31,962 bases of DNA from Candidatus Sordicultor fermentans (GTDB lineage: Bacteria; Atribacterota; Atribacteria; Atribacterales; Caldatribacteriaceae): contig DGDO01000146.1 in assembly GCA_002385475.1 (NCBI GenBank), positions 1-31,962 on the forward strand, in the 5' to 3' direction. Position 1 is the stretch's first letter; every line of letters starts with the position of its first letter. The position numbers and the translations under genes were made by a program. The notes beneath the pieces were generated by a model. It searched no databases. It saw nothing but the letters and a program-made list of their open reading frames with translations, and had not been told where the DNA came from. Shown here piece by piece: positions 16,190-24,034 of this stretch.

Positions 16190-16787
16190 GATTAAAAGCA
16201 GAATAGATAAAAAAAATATAAGGCACTGAGGGACGCTTTTCCTCTCAGTGCTTGCAGTACAAAGTTAAAAGCAAGATAGATGGAAAAACTAAACACAAAG
16301 ACACGGGGTTAATACTTCAGTGTGCCTGCGTGTTCCTATCGAGGGTTTGAACTATAGGGGAATTAGTTCCCTTGTAACTCCCTGGAAGACAAAAACACAA
16401 GGATTAAAAATAAATAATATTGGAAAGAAAAACAAACAGCTTACGACTTGAGATAAAGATATATAAAAAATCAGGAATGACGGAAAAGGGGAGTGACAGA
16501 AGAAGATAAATTCCTGGCTAAATTCCGGGAATGACATACCAAAATGACAGCAGGATAATTTCTGTGGCTTCTGAAGAAGAGGAAGTATAAATAATCCACC
16601 AGGGAAGGAAAAGAGCTTTCTCGGTATAGTAGAAATTCCCGGCACTGCTACAGCTTATTCGTAGCACAAAGTTAAAGAGGGAGCTACGTATACCACCGAA
16701 GAGACAGTCTTTCTATTCCCTGGTATATATAGTTAGCCATAAAAATAGTACAGGAAGAAATGTGTTTTCTTCAATAGAAAGGAGATT
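16190..16787. other. Long intergenic region rich in hairpins and degenerate repeats
   Basis: No coding frame with a ribosome site is visible. Several imperfect hairpins occur: 16223-16251; TATACCA/TGGTATA closing about 16687-16728; and the GAAAAGAGCTTTCTC core near 16608. GGAATGAC occurs twice, at 16474-16481 and 16528-16535. Segments CCCTGGAAGACAAAA (about 16379) and ACAGCTTACGACTTGAGATAAA (about 16434) recall similar strings at about 3723 and 3615 in the 3143-4032 gap. The final 30 bases carry the ribosome site of the next gene. Confidence 0.6.
16223..16251. repeat. Hairpin after the ten-gene run
   Basis: GCACTGAG (16223-16230) and CTCAGTGC (16244-16251) form a perfect 8-base stem around GGACGCTTTTCCT. 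It lies 34 bases after the osmC-like stop. No U-run follows on the plus strand, so it is not a classical terminator, though it may end or stabilise the transcript. Confidence 0.5.
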
Positions 16788-16790
16788 ATG

Positions 16791-17825
16791 ATGAAAGCTG
16801 CTATTTTAGAAGATATAGATCGCTTAGTGGTAAGAGAAGTAGAGGATTATGAGGTAGGGAAAGGAGAGGTGCTGATAAGGGTCAAAGCCTGTGCCATTTG
16901 TGGTTCAGATATCCGAATTATGCACCATGGCAATCCCCGGGTTAAGTTTCCCCATATCATCGGTCATGAAATCGCAGGTGTTGTGGTAGAAGTGGGTGAA
17001 GGAGTAGAAAAATTCGAGATAGGAGATCGAGTGGCAGTGGGGGCAGACGTTCCCTGCGGAAAATGTTTCTGGTGTCAGAACGGAATGGGAACAAACTGTG
17101 CTATAAACTATGCTATTGGTTATCAATTCCCCGGAGGGTTTGCTCAATATATTCTACTTAATTCCTTATCAGTGGAACAGGGATCAGTGCACAAAATCCC
17201 TGAAAATCTTTCTTTTGATGAAGCGTCTTTAGCTGAACCTTTGGCCTGTGCCATTAACGGGCTGGAGATGGCTAATCTGGAAGTGGGAGACACTCTATGT
17301 ATCATTGGAGCAGGTCCTATTGGCTGTATGATGATAGAAATGGGCCGTCATATGGGGGCAACTAATATCATCGTTATCCAGCGTTCTCAGCTGCGGCTGG
17401 ATTTGGCCCGTAAATTTAATGCCGACCATTATTTTTTGAGCGATAGACATGTGGAAGAGAAGGTGAAAGAGGTAACAGATGGAGAAGGAGCAGATGTGGT
17501 GATGGTGACCTGTGCCTCTCCTGAAGCACAAGAGCAAGCTCTTCTTCTCGCTCGCCATCGAGCCCGGATAAACTTTTTTGGTGGATTACCTTCCGGGGCA
17601 CGTAATATAAGCATTTCTAGTAACCTTATCCATTATCAGGAATGTATGGTGTTGGGTAGCCATGGCAGTCTCCCCCGTCATCATCAAAAAGCCCTGCGGG
17701 TAATGGAAAAGGGAATGGTAAATCCCGCAGAGTATATTACTCATCGCTTCCCTCTAGAGGAAATTCAGGAAGCTTTTAGAGTAGCTGAATCCCACGAAGG
17801 GCTGAAAGTTGTGGTTAATCCATGA
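16791..17825 (+). CDS. Zinc-dependent alcohol/polyol dehydrogenase (sorbitol-dehydrogenase-like MDR)
   Basis: A medium-chain dehydrogenase of 344 residues counted from this start (numbering below is from the ATG one codon earlier). Catalytic zinc ligands: C38 in ACAICGSD and the HE pair of GHE (60-61), with LAEPLAC later. Structural zinc cysteines: C90, C93, C96 and C104. The nucleotide fold GAGPIG follows. It should oxidise a polyol or secondary alcohol with NAD(P)+. Two ATGs stand in tandem (16788, 16791). The second is preferred because AAAGGAG then has 6-base spacing. It overlaps the next dehydrogenase gene by 4 bases (ATGA), so the pair is translationally coupled. Substrate unknown. Confidence 0.9.
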   Translation: MKAAILEDIDRLVVREVEDYEVGKGEVLIRVKACAICGSDIRIMHHGNPRVKFPHIIGHEIAGVVVEVGEGVEKFEIGDRVAVGADVPCGKCFWCQNGMGTNCAINYAIGYQFPGGFAQYILLNSLSVEQGSVHKIPENLSFDEASLAEPLACAINGLEMANLEVGDTLCIIGAGPIGCMMIEMGRHMGATNIIVIQRSQLRLDLARKFNADHYFLSDRHVEEKVKEVTDGEGADVVMVTCASPEAQEQALLLARHRARINFFGGLPSGARNISISSNLIHYQECMVLGSHGSLPRHHQKALRVMEKGMVNPAEYITHRFPLEEIQEAFRVAESHEGLKVVVNP

Positions 17826-18826
17826 AGGCTCTGGTTCTGGAAGAAAAAGGAGTTTTGTCTCTCAGGGAGGTAAAGACCCCTGTCCCTCGGGAGGGAGAAG
17901 TCTTAATAAAAGTTCGGGCGGCAGGAATATGTGGCTCAGACCTCCCCCGGATTTTCGGTGGCCAGGCTTATTTTTACCCTCTCATTCCTGGCCATGAGTT
18001 TTCAGGTGAAGTAGCAAAAGTGGCAGAGGAAGAGGATGAGGAATGGTTGGGAGAAAGAGTTACAGTTTATCCTCTTCTTCCTTGCCGAGATTGCGAATAT
18101 TGTGAAGTGGGTCAGTATGAGTTATGTAATAATTACGGATATTTAGGCTCTCGGCAAAATGGAGGTTTTGCCGAGTTTGTAGTAGCTCCTGTAGAGAATC
18201 TGCTTCCTCTGCCTACCAGCGTTTCCTGGGAAGAGGGAGCGCTGAGTGAACCAGGAGCGGTAACTTTGCACGCCTTGCGACGTGCTCACCCGGAGGTGGG
18301 TGATAGGGTGGCAGTTTTTGGTTTAGGCCCTATTGGGCTTCTCTGTGGCATGTGGGCAAAGTTAGGAGGAGCTCGAATGCTCACAGGATATGATGTGGAT
18401 GAGCAAAAATTTCCTTTAGCTCGTGCTTTAGGTTTTGATCTCACTTTATCTCCGGCAGGGGAAAAAGAAGAGGTGGACTTAGCTATTGAGGCTTCAGGAA
18501 GCAACCGGGCTCTTTTAGATGCTTTAAGAATAGTGAGAAAGAAAGGCAAAGTTCTCCTGGTGGGGAATCAAGGACAAGACGTGAACTTAAATCCTCAAGA
18601 AATCGGTATAATTCTTCGCCGAGAGCTTACCGTTGTTGGTACCTGGAATTCCGATTTTTCGTCTCTGAATTCAGATTGGAAAAGATTATTGGAATTAGAA
18701 GAGAGAGGAAGATTCTCTTTATCTCCTTTGATTTCTCACCGAGTAACTCTGGAGGAAGCTCCCTCTTTTATAATGGAAATGCAGCAAAAACATTTTCCTT
18801 ATACTAAAGTTATTATAGAGCCATAA
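17822..18826 (+). CDS. Zinc-dependent dehydrogenase resembling galactitol-1-phosphate 5-dehydrogenase
   Basis: A 334-residue medium-chain dehydrogenase. Catalytic zinc: C37 (AAGICGSDLPRIF), H58 and E59 (PGHEFSG). Structural zinc: C88, C91, C94 and C102. The cofactor motif GLGPIGLL is near 164. The combination GSDLPRIF, YPLIPGHEFSG, PLLPCRDCEYC and YLGSRQNGGFAEFVV is the pattern I associate with GatD-type enzymes, which oxidise galactitol-1-phosphate to tagatose-6-phosphate. The actual substrate is uncertain: no PTS or kinase gene accompanies it to supply a polyol phosphate. It starts inside the end of the previous dehydrogenase gene and is followed after 16 bases by an epimerase, consistent with a small sugar-alcohol operon. 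Confidence 0.88.
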   Translation: MKALVLEEKGVLSLREVKTPVPREGEVLIKVRAAGICGSDLPRIFGGQAYFYPLIPGHEFSGEVAKVAEEEDEEWLGERVTVYPLLPCRDCEYCEVGQYELCNNYGYLGSRQNGGFAEFVVAPVENLLPLPTSVSWEEGALSEPGAVTLHALRRAHPEVGDRVAVFGLGPIGLLCGMWAKLGGARMLTGYDVDEQKFPLARALGFDLTLSPAGEKEEVDLAIEASGSNRALLDALRIVRKKGKVLLVGNQGQDVNLNPQEIGIILRRELTVVGTWNSDFSSLNSDWKRLLELEERGRFSLSPLISHRVTLEEAPSFIMEMQQKHFPYTKVIIEP

Positions 18827-18842
18827 GGAGGTCAGTCAAATC

Positions 18843-19508
18843 GTGATAAAAGTTTCTGCTTCTTTAGATTGTGCTGATTATCTTAATCTGGGGGAAGAAG
18901 TAAAAAAGTTAGAAGAAGCAAAAATAGACATGCTTCACATTGATATTATGGATGGAGTTTTCGTTCCTAACTTTGCTCTAGGTACTAATCTTTTAAGAAA
19001 ACTTCGCCCAGCCACCTCTCTTCTTTTTGATGTTCACCTTATGGTACAGAATCCGGAATCTTTTATACCTCTATTTGCCGATTTAGGAGCAGATATGATT
19101 ACTTTTCATGCTGAGGTGAGCAGTCGTCTACATCAGTTAGTTGATAGGATTAAAAAAGAAGGTAAAAAAGTGGGGCTGGCTCTTAATCCCTCTACTCCTC
19201 CTGAGCTTCTTTCCTATCTTTTACCTTATTTAGACCTGGTACTTCTAATGACTGTAGACCCGGGATTTGTAGGACAGAAATTTATTCCTGAAGTGATACC
19301 CAAGGTTGAGAAGGTAAGAGAAATGGTAGAGAAAAAAGGCTTGAATTTGGACATCGCCGTAGATGGGGGGATTGGAGAAAAAACTGTTCCTCCTCTAAAA
19401 AGAGCCGGGGCTAATGTTTTTGTGGCTGGAACAACCAGTATTTTCTCTGGTCGGGAAGACGTAGAGAAGGCAGCTTTAGAATTTAAGGAATTTTGTGAGA
19501 AATGCTAA
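18843..19508 (+). CDS. Ribulose-phosphate 3-epimerase family protein
   Basis: A 221-residue TIM-barrel epimerase that swaps the C3 configuration of a ketose phosphate. The metal/catalytic set is complete: H32 and D34 in LHIDIMDGVFVPN, H65 in DVHLMV and D174 in AVDGG. The phosphate-binding loops MTVDPGFVGQKF (136-147) and VAGTTSIF are also present. The start is GTG with AAGGAGG about 10 bases upstream. It could be the pentose-pathway enzyme (Rpe) or an allulose-6-phosphate 3-epimerase (AlsE-like). Its place behind two polyol dehydrogenases and its slightly divergent N-terminus (SASLDCADY rather than SPSILSADF) favour a dedicated catabolic role. That choice is inference. Confidence 0.9.
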   Translation: MIKVSASLDCADYLNLGEEVKKLEEAKIDMLHIDIMDGVFVPNFALGTNLLRKLRPATSLLFDVHLMVQNPESFIPLFADLGADMITFHAEVSSRLHQLVDRIKKEGKKVGLALNPSTPPELLSYLLPYLDLVLLMTVDPGFVGQKFIPEVIPKVEKVREMVEKKGLNLDIAVDGGIGEKTVPPLKRAGANVFVAGTTSIFSGREDVEKAALEFKEFCEKC

Positions 19509-19529
19509 GATTCTTTTCTTAAACAGAAA

Positions 19530-19604
19530 TGGTGCGCGGTGCTGGATTCGAACCAGCGACTTCCACCGTGTGAGGATGGCACTCTACCGCTGAGTTAACC
19601 GCGC
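19530..19604 (-). tRNA. tRNA-Val (anticodon CAC)
   Basis: The minus strand folds into a full cloverleaf of 75 bases with encoded CCA. Acceptor GCGCGGT pairs with ACCGCGC, D-stem ACTC with GAGT, anticodon stem CCATC with GGTGG (one G-T pair), and T-stem GCTGG with CCAGC around TTCGAAT. The 7-base loop CTCACAC places CAC at the anticodon, reading the valine codon GTG. The variable loop is 5 bases. Confidence 0.96.
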
Positions 19605-19627
19605 CCAAAAACTTTTCTACACACACT

Positions 19628-19657
19628 ATTCTACCATAGTGTCATCATTTTCTTCAA
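19628..19657 (-). promoter_or_regulatory. Probable tRNA-Val promoter
   Basis: On the minus strand TTGAAG (19652-19657), an 18-base spacer and TAGAAT (19628-19633) lie 23 bases before the mature tRNA 5' end, a normal distance for a tRNA promoter. Confidence 0.5.
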
Positions 19658-19941
19658 TACCTTGGCAAAAGCGGTTGTGGTTATTCTATAATAAATCATG
19701 TTTTCAAAGCTGTTTCTTCTGCACCTTCAAGCTACCTTGTTCAATAATTTCTTTCCTGATCAATGTAATCATCAATGTCCGTATTTCATTCTTAAAGCCG
19801 GTTTTAAAGTAGGCCCTAATGTCAAGAGTGCTCTTAAAGTGATTGTTTCATTCTGTTTAATCGCTGGCAGAGAAAATCTTCTTTCCAATTCACAATAGTT
19901 TCACAAGAAGACTTGCTTTATCTTCTAAATTAGCAGTTTTT
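19658..19941. other. Intergenic region without recognised genes
   Basis: This stretch separates the tRNA promoter from the end of the truncated methylglyoxal synthase gene. A 66-codon plus-strand frame (19698-19898) has no ribosome site and a composition unlike the neighbours (rich in F, N, C and Q), so I do not call it. Nothing else is recognisable. Confidence 0.5.
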
Positions 19942-20268
19942 TCACGCTATTTGAGGGGTTTGAGGAACTAACCTCTCAAATTCTTCGTACATAAGAGGAG
20001 ATGATATGATAAAGTCTGCTGAAGCTCTGTTACAGGCAACAGGTATGTTCCACAGAACCGCTATCCGCAACAGGGCTTTTACATCCGGATCATGAGGCAA
20101 AGGCTCTAAAGGATCCCAGAAGAAAATTAAGAGGTCTATTTCTCCATCGGCAATTTTAGCACCAATTTGCTGATCTCCTCCCCAGGGTCCACTCTTAAAT
20201 TTATACACCTGGAAGCCAAGCTCTTCTTCCAGTAAAGTACCTGTGGCTCCTCTCTCAGCAGTTTTCAT
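19942..20268 (-). pseudogene. mgsA: N-terminally truncated methylglyoxal synthase
   Basis: The 108-residue reading is clearly methylglyoxal synthase from the phosphate-loop region onward: ATGT (8-11), SGPWGGDQQIGA (26-37), LLIFFWDPLEPLPHDPDVKA (46-65), WNIPVACNRASADFIISSP (73-91). These match E. coli MgsA with an offset of 39 residues. Retained catalytic positions are D32, D52, H59 and D62 (D71, D91, H98 and D101 in E. coli). Missing are the first 39 residues, including the H19-D20-x-x-K23 active-site segment, and the C-terminal arginine region. An in-frame TAA lies one codon before the ATG, so no longer product is possible. The ribosome site is weak. The gene begins 8 bases after a dehydrogenase stop. 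It is probably a remnant, or possibly a new short binding protein. Confidence 0.82.
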
Positions 20269-20276
20269 TTTTTAAT

Positions 20277-21314
20277 TTACCTTGCAGATTGTTTAAGTAC
20301 CACTTTGATGGCTTTCTCATCCGGATTTGTTAAAGTTTGGAAGGCTTTTTCTGCTTCGTCTAAGGTAAAAACATGGGTTAGCAGTAGTGTCGGGTCGATA
20401 GCGCGTTGGACCAAAAGGTCGATAGCCATAGGAAAATAGTGGTTGGGGATAGCATGGGAAGCCCGTAGTTGAAGTTTTTTGAAGTGGAATTCGTTGGCGT
20501 CAAAAGTAACTTGGCTTCCTGCTCCAAATTCGATACCATTGAAGGCAATGATGCCCCCGAAGCGGGATATTTGAATAGCGTCTTTGATTGTCCGGGGAGG
20601 TGCGGTCACAATCACTCGATCAACTCCTGTAGGCACAGCAGCCAATATTGTTTCTACCACGTTATTTTCTTCATAACTTAGAATTACATCAGCACCCATT
20701 TTGTGGCCTATTTCTAAACGATAAGCTCCTCGGGAAGTAGAGCGATTGGAACCCACGAGAAAGACTCGACGAGCACCTTGCAGTTTGGCAATTTTAACAG
20801 CCATTAATCCGATGGGGCCTGGACCAAAAACAACTACCTCATCATTGAGCTCAAGGCCGGCTCTTAATGTCACATCTAAAGCTACGGTGAGGGGCTCAGC
20901 AAGACAAGCGTGTGTTAACTCCAGCTGTTTTGGGTCGTAATGATGCACCATGTCGTACCGGACAATCAAATAGTCGGAGAAGCCGGCTTGGTCTGACATA
21001 TAGGTGGTCAAATTCTCACAGTATTGAGGGCGTCCATTTTTGCACTGCTTACATCTCCAACAAGCAGCATGATTCTCAATGATTACCCGGTCGCCAACTT
21101 GAACTCCTTCTACTCCATCGCTTGCTTTTTCAACAATTCCCACTGCCTCATGACCCAGTGGAGTCCATTCTTCATTGTACCGGAGAAAATGTATGTCGGT
21201 ACCACATATACCTCCTGCTTCCACTCGCACTAGTATTTTACCGGGTTGCAAGTCAGGTACGGGTAAATCCCGCCATTCAAGCTTGAAAGGTGCTTTTCCA
21301 AAAAGTGCTCGCAT
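20277..21314 (-). CDS. Zinc-dependent threonine/sorbitol-dehydrogenase-like MDR
   Basis: A 345-residue medium-chain dehydrogenase. Catalytic zinc: C37 in GGICGTDIHF, and H55-E56 in LGHEAVG. Structural zinc: C85, C88, C91 and C99 (CWRCKQCKNGRPQYC). NAD(P)-fold: FGPGPIGLMAVKIAK. HACLAEPLTVALDV carries the usual catalytic-domain glutamate. A GGAGG site is 6 bases before the ATG. It is the third zinc dehydrogenase in the window but is clearly distinct in sequence from the pair at 16791-18826. It follows an MFS transporter gene on the same strand with a 77-base gap and precedes the mgsA remnant by 8 bases. It likely oxidises a polyol, sugar or amino-alcohol; the substrate is not deducible. Confidence 0.9.
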   Translation of the reverse strand: MRALFGKAPFKLEWRDLPVPDLQPGKILVRVEAGGICGTDIHFLRYNEEWTPLGHEAVGIVEKASDGVEGVQVGDRVIIENHAACWRCKQCKNGRPQYCENLTTYMSDQAGFSDYLIVRYDMVHHYDPKQLELTHACLAEPLTVALDVTLRAGLELNDEVVVFGPGPIGLMAVKIAKLQGARRVFLVGSNRSTSRGAYRLEIGHKMGADVILSYEENNVVETILAAVPTGVDRVIVTAPPRTIKDAIQISRFGGIIAFNGIEFGAGSQVTFDANEFHFKKLQLRASHAIPNHYFPMAIDLLVQRAIDPTLLLTHVFTLDEAEKAFQTLTNPDEKAIKVVLKQSAR

Positions 21315-21391
21315 GGATTTCCTCCAATATCCTTTGTATTTATAAGGTCATTATAACAAATGTGAAAGAGTTTGAAATAACGAATTTTAAT

Positions 21392-22573
21392 TTATTTGGT
21401 TTTTTGTTCTCTTTCTAAAACCAGCAAAACAGGAATAGAGACTAACTCGAATAGCGCAGCCAGAATAATTAAATAAGAGAGAGAGATTTCGTAAAGTATT
21501 CCCATCAAAGCTCCTCCGAGGAGCCATGATAATCCGTAGATGGTATTGAAAATTCCATAAGCTGAACCTCTACGGCTTATAGGAGTCAGGTCAGCTATCG
21601 CTGCTCGCATTATGGTTTCATGAACACCTAAAACTCCTCCCCACAAAATCACTCCGATGATTACGGAAGCAATACTGTTGGAAAAAGCCAAAAAGGGGAT
21701 AAAGAGGGAAAGTAAAGGGATAACCATCAGAGTTTTTAGTCCCACTCGGTCATAGGCTTTTCCTATTAAAATAGCTACTATAGCGTCGACTCCCATAGCC
21801 AGGGCATAAAAAGTGGGAATCTGGACATCACTCATGATTGACTTTATTTTGAGGTGGTAAGAAATGAGCGGGAAGTTAGCAAATCCTGCTACGGAGAGAA
21901 AAGTAAAAAGAGAATAGAGAATAAATACCCTGGAAAATATTTTACTGTCTTTCTCTTCTGGTTCTTCAGAAGTTTCCAGTTTCTCAGGATGAGGTAGCTG
22001 GTTTCTGGCGATGACCAGAATAACTATAACAAGTAGGGCTGGTATCCAGAGAATGGAAAACCCTGCACGATAATCGCCACCAAAGAATATAATAAAAGAG
22101 AAAATTAGGGGGCCTACAATAGCTCCAATCTGGTCTAACGCCTCATGGATGCCAAAGCCAAATCCTCGCCCCACTTCTTTGGTAGCGTAGGAGAGAATGG
22201 TATCTCGGGCTGGAGAGCGGAAAGCCTTGCCTGCTCTTTCCATAATTATAAATAGGGCTGCTACCCACCAGCTATTAGCAAAAGAAAGGAGAGGGATAGA
22301 GAAAATGAGTCCATAACCAATGAAGGTGAAGAACCAGTAGGCCTTAGTTCGGTCAGCTATAAAACCGGAAAGAAGTCGGAGAGCATATCCGATGAATTCA
22401 CCCAGACCCCCGACTAAACCTACCGCAAATGCACTCGCTCCTAAAAGAGCTAAATAAGGACCGGTAACCCCTCTTGCTCCTTCGTAAACTATGTCACCGA
22501 ACAGACTTACCAATCCCATGAGGACTATAAATCGTAGGGCTCTGGCTTTTCTTTGAGAGACTTCCTTATTCAT
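21392..22573 (-). CDS. Major facilitator superfamily transporter
   Basis: An integral membrane protein of about 393 residues with roughly 12 hydrophobic segments in two halves, separated by the charged loop ARNQLPHPEKLETSEEPEEK. The first cytoplasmic loop GFIADRTKAYW is a recognisable MFS motif A variant (G-x-x-x-D-R). Conserved GKAFRSPARDTILS and GFGFGIHEALDQIGAIVGP suit the family branch often annotated as multidrug or sugar efflux. I start at ATG 22573, 6 bases after AGGAGGAGGG. An upstream in-frame ATG at 22633 would place that ribosome site inside the gene and adds a hydrophilic tail. It is divergent from the epimerase/ABC operon, and the shared region carries palindromes. Confidence 0.9.
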   Translation of the reverse strand: MNKEVSQRKARALRFIVLMGLVSLFGDIVYEGARGVTGPYLALLGASAFAVGLVGGLGEFIGYALRLLSGFIADRTKAYWFFTFIGYGLIFSIPLLSFANSWWVAALFIIMERAGKAFRSPARDTILSYATKEVGRGFGFGIHEALDQIGAIVGPLIFSFIIFFGGDYRAGFSILWIPALLVIVILVIARNQLPHPEKLETSEEPEEKDSKIFSRVFILYSLFTFLSVAGFANFPLISYHLKIKSIMSDVQIPTFYALAMGVDAIVAILIGKAYDRVGLKTLMVIPLLSLFIPFLAFSNSIASVIIGVILWGGVLGVHETIMRAAIADLTPISRRGSAYGIFNTIYGLSWLLGGALMGILYEISLSYLIILAALFELVSIPVLLVLEREQKTK

Positions 22574-22658
22574 CTTTTTCCCTCCTCCTATTACTGGTGG
22601 TGGTATTATAAATCTGGTCTGATGTCTTTTCAAGATGACCGTATGTTACGATTATTTT

Positions 22659-22677
22659 AGTAATTAGCGTAATTACT
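22659..22677. promoter_or_regulatory. Palindromic operator candidate between divergent operons
   Basis: AGTAATTA and TAATTACT are perfect 8-base arms around GCG. It is placed midway between the MFS gene (start 22573) and the epimerase gene (start 22785). A regulator dimer bound here could control both directions. No regulator gene is found in the window. Confidence 0.5.
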
Positions 22678-22682
22678 TGGGG

Positions 22683-22697
22683 GTTATTTTTAATAAC
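22683..22697. promoter_or_regulatory. Second small inverted repeat in the divergent region
   Basis: GTTATT and AATAAC arms flank TTT, directly beside the palindrome at 22659-22677. Short and A+T rich, so possibly chance. If real, it could be an auxiliary site or overlap a promoter for the plus-strand operon. Confidence 0.3.
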
Positions 22698-22784
22698 ATC
22701 TAAAGATGATAAAATAACAATGATGATAAAAAATTAAAAATAAAAGTGAACTTATTTAAAAAATGACAGGGGGAGGCAGTTTAA

Positions 22785-23648
22785 ATGTTTAAGTTTGGAG
22801 TAGATACTTTTATCTGGTCGGAAGCTTTTTCAGAAAAAGATCTGTGGATTATTCCCAAAGCAAAAGAATTGGGGTTTGAAGTTTTGGACATATCTATCAG
22901 TCATCCAGAGAGCTTCCCCACAAGTTTAGTGAAAAAGAAAGTAGAGGAAGTGGGGATAGAAGTTGTGACTACCACCACCCTGGGTGAGGAAACCAACCTT
23001 ATTTCTCCTGACTCGGATATCAGGGCTCAAGGGATTAAACATATGAAACTTTTGATAGATATCAACGTGGAGTTAGGCTCTAAAATAACCGGGGGAGTAA
23101 ACTACGCTGCCTGGGGGTATTTACCAGGAAGACCAAGAACGGAAGAAGAATGGGATTGGTCTATTGATGCCATGCGAGAAATAGCGGAATATGCCAGGGA
23201 GAGAAGTGACCTCATTATTGCTGTAGAGCCAGTTAACCGGTTTGAGACCCATTTTTTAAATGTTGCTGAAGATGCAGTGCGCTACTGTAACGACGTGGGA
23301 ACGGGGAATGTGAAAGTGCATCTGGATTCTTTCCACATGATTCGGGAAGAGACGAGCTTCAGGGGAGCAGTAGAGACTTGTGGGAAAGAGTATCTGGGAT
23401 ATGTTCATGTATGTGAAAATAATCGAGGAATACCGGGGACGGGGCTGGTACCCTGGAGAGAATTTTTTCAGGCTCTAAAAGATATTGGATACAATGGACC
23501 TTTAGTTATTGAATCCTTTGACCCCAGTTTTGAAGAGCTAAACCGGCAGTGTGCTATCTGGAGGAAATTGGCTGAAACTGGGGAAGAGCTGGCCGTAAAA
23601 GGATTACAGAACTTAAAGGCTATTGCTCAAGAAATTGAGGAAGAATAG
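22785..23648 (+). CDS. D-tagatose/D-allulose 3-epimerase-like sugar epimerase
   Basis: A 287-residue TIM-barrel sugar isomerase/epimerase. The four metal ligands of the tagatose/psicose 3-epimerase group are in place: E148 (AVEPVNRFETHF), D181 (VHLDSFHM), H208 (GYVHVCENNRGIPGTG) and E243 (LVIESF). R214, which usually holds the substrate, is also present. It should epimerise a free ketose at C3 in the cytoplasm using Mn2+ or Co2+. AGGGGGAGG precedes the ATG. A complete CUT2 sugar importer starts 386 bases downstream on the same strand, so this enzyme may act on the imported sugar. The exact ketose is unknown. Confidence 0.9.
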   Translation: MFKFGVDTFIWSEAFSEKDLWIIPKAKELGFEVLDISISHPESFPTSLVKKKVEEVGIEVVTTTTLGEETNLISPDSDIRAQGIKHMKLLIDINVELGSKITGGVNYAAWGYLPGRPRTEEEWDWSIDAMREIAEYARERSDLIIAVEPVNRFETHFLNVAEDAVRYCNDVGTGNVKVHLDSFHMIREETSFRGAVETCGKEYLGYVHVCENNRGIPGTGLVPWREFFQALKDIGYNGPLVIESFDPSFEELNRQCAIWRKLAETGEELAVKGLQNLKAIAQEIEEE

Positions 23649-24034
23649 CTTCAGTTTTATATCCTGTTGTTACAAAGCATAGGTGGTAGAGATTGCTTGG
23701 TCTAATTGAGAGAATGATATATTTTGGGAGCTCTAGGAAGTGGTTAGCACATAGAACAACCACGGAACTGGGATAAGAAGGGTTGACTTTAAGAATAAGT
23801 GCTGTAAAATAAAATTTGAGTTTTTGTAAAATTTCTTGTGGGCTTTTTCTCAAAGACCGAAAGCCTATCAGGGAGAAAGGGGGGTATACTTAGATACCTA
23901 AAATCTAGGAGCTTGTTAGCGAAAACGGTAAATTAGTGGAAAAATTGTAAACTATGTTAGAGATAGTTTTAGGGAAAACTTTGAAAATAGTGTGGCCAAG
24001 AATTGTGTAAAATAATGTTTATTAGGAGGAAACA
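23649..24034. other. Intergenic region ahead of the second sugar ABC operon
   Basis: No gene is seen. A small GGCTTT/AAAGCC hairpin lies near 23840-23866 and an inverted repeat at 23949-23969. A TAAAAT element (24008-24013) could be the -10 of the binding-protein promoter, but I find no -35 at ideal spacing. AGGAGG sits 6 bases before the ATG at 24035. Confidence 0.5.
23949..23969. promoter_or_regulatory. Inverted repeat upstream of the binding-protein gene
   Basis: AAACTAT and ATAGTTT (7-base arms, 7-base centre) lie about 65-85 bases upstream of the start at 24035, just ahead of the presumed promoter. This is an operator-like position, but function is not shown. Confidence 0.4.

Noticed and set aside
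16223..16251. Intrinsic terminator of the ten-gene run
   Set aside because: Good stem, but no U-run on the plus strand; listed as a hairpin repeat instead.
19698..19898. 66-codon plus-strand ORF between the tRNA and the mgsA remnant
   Set aside because: No ribosome site and unlikely amino-acid composition; no homology recognised.
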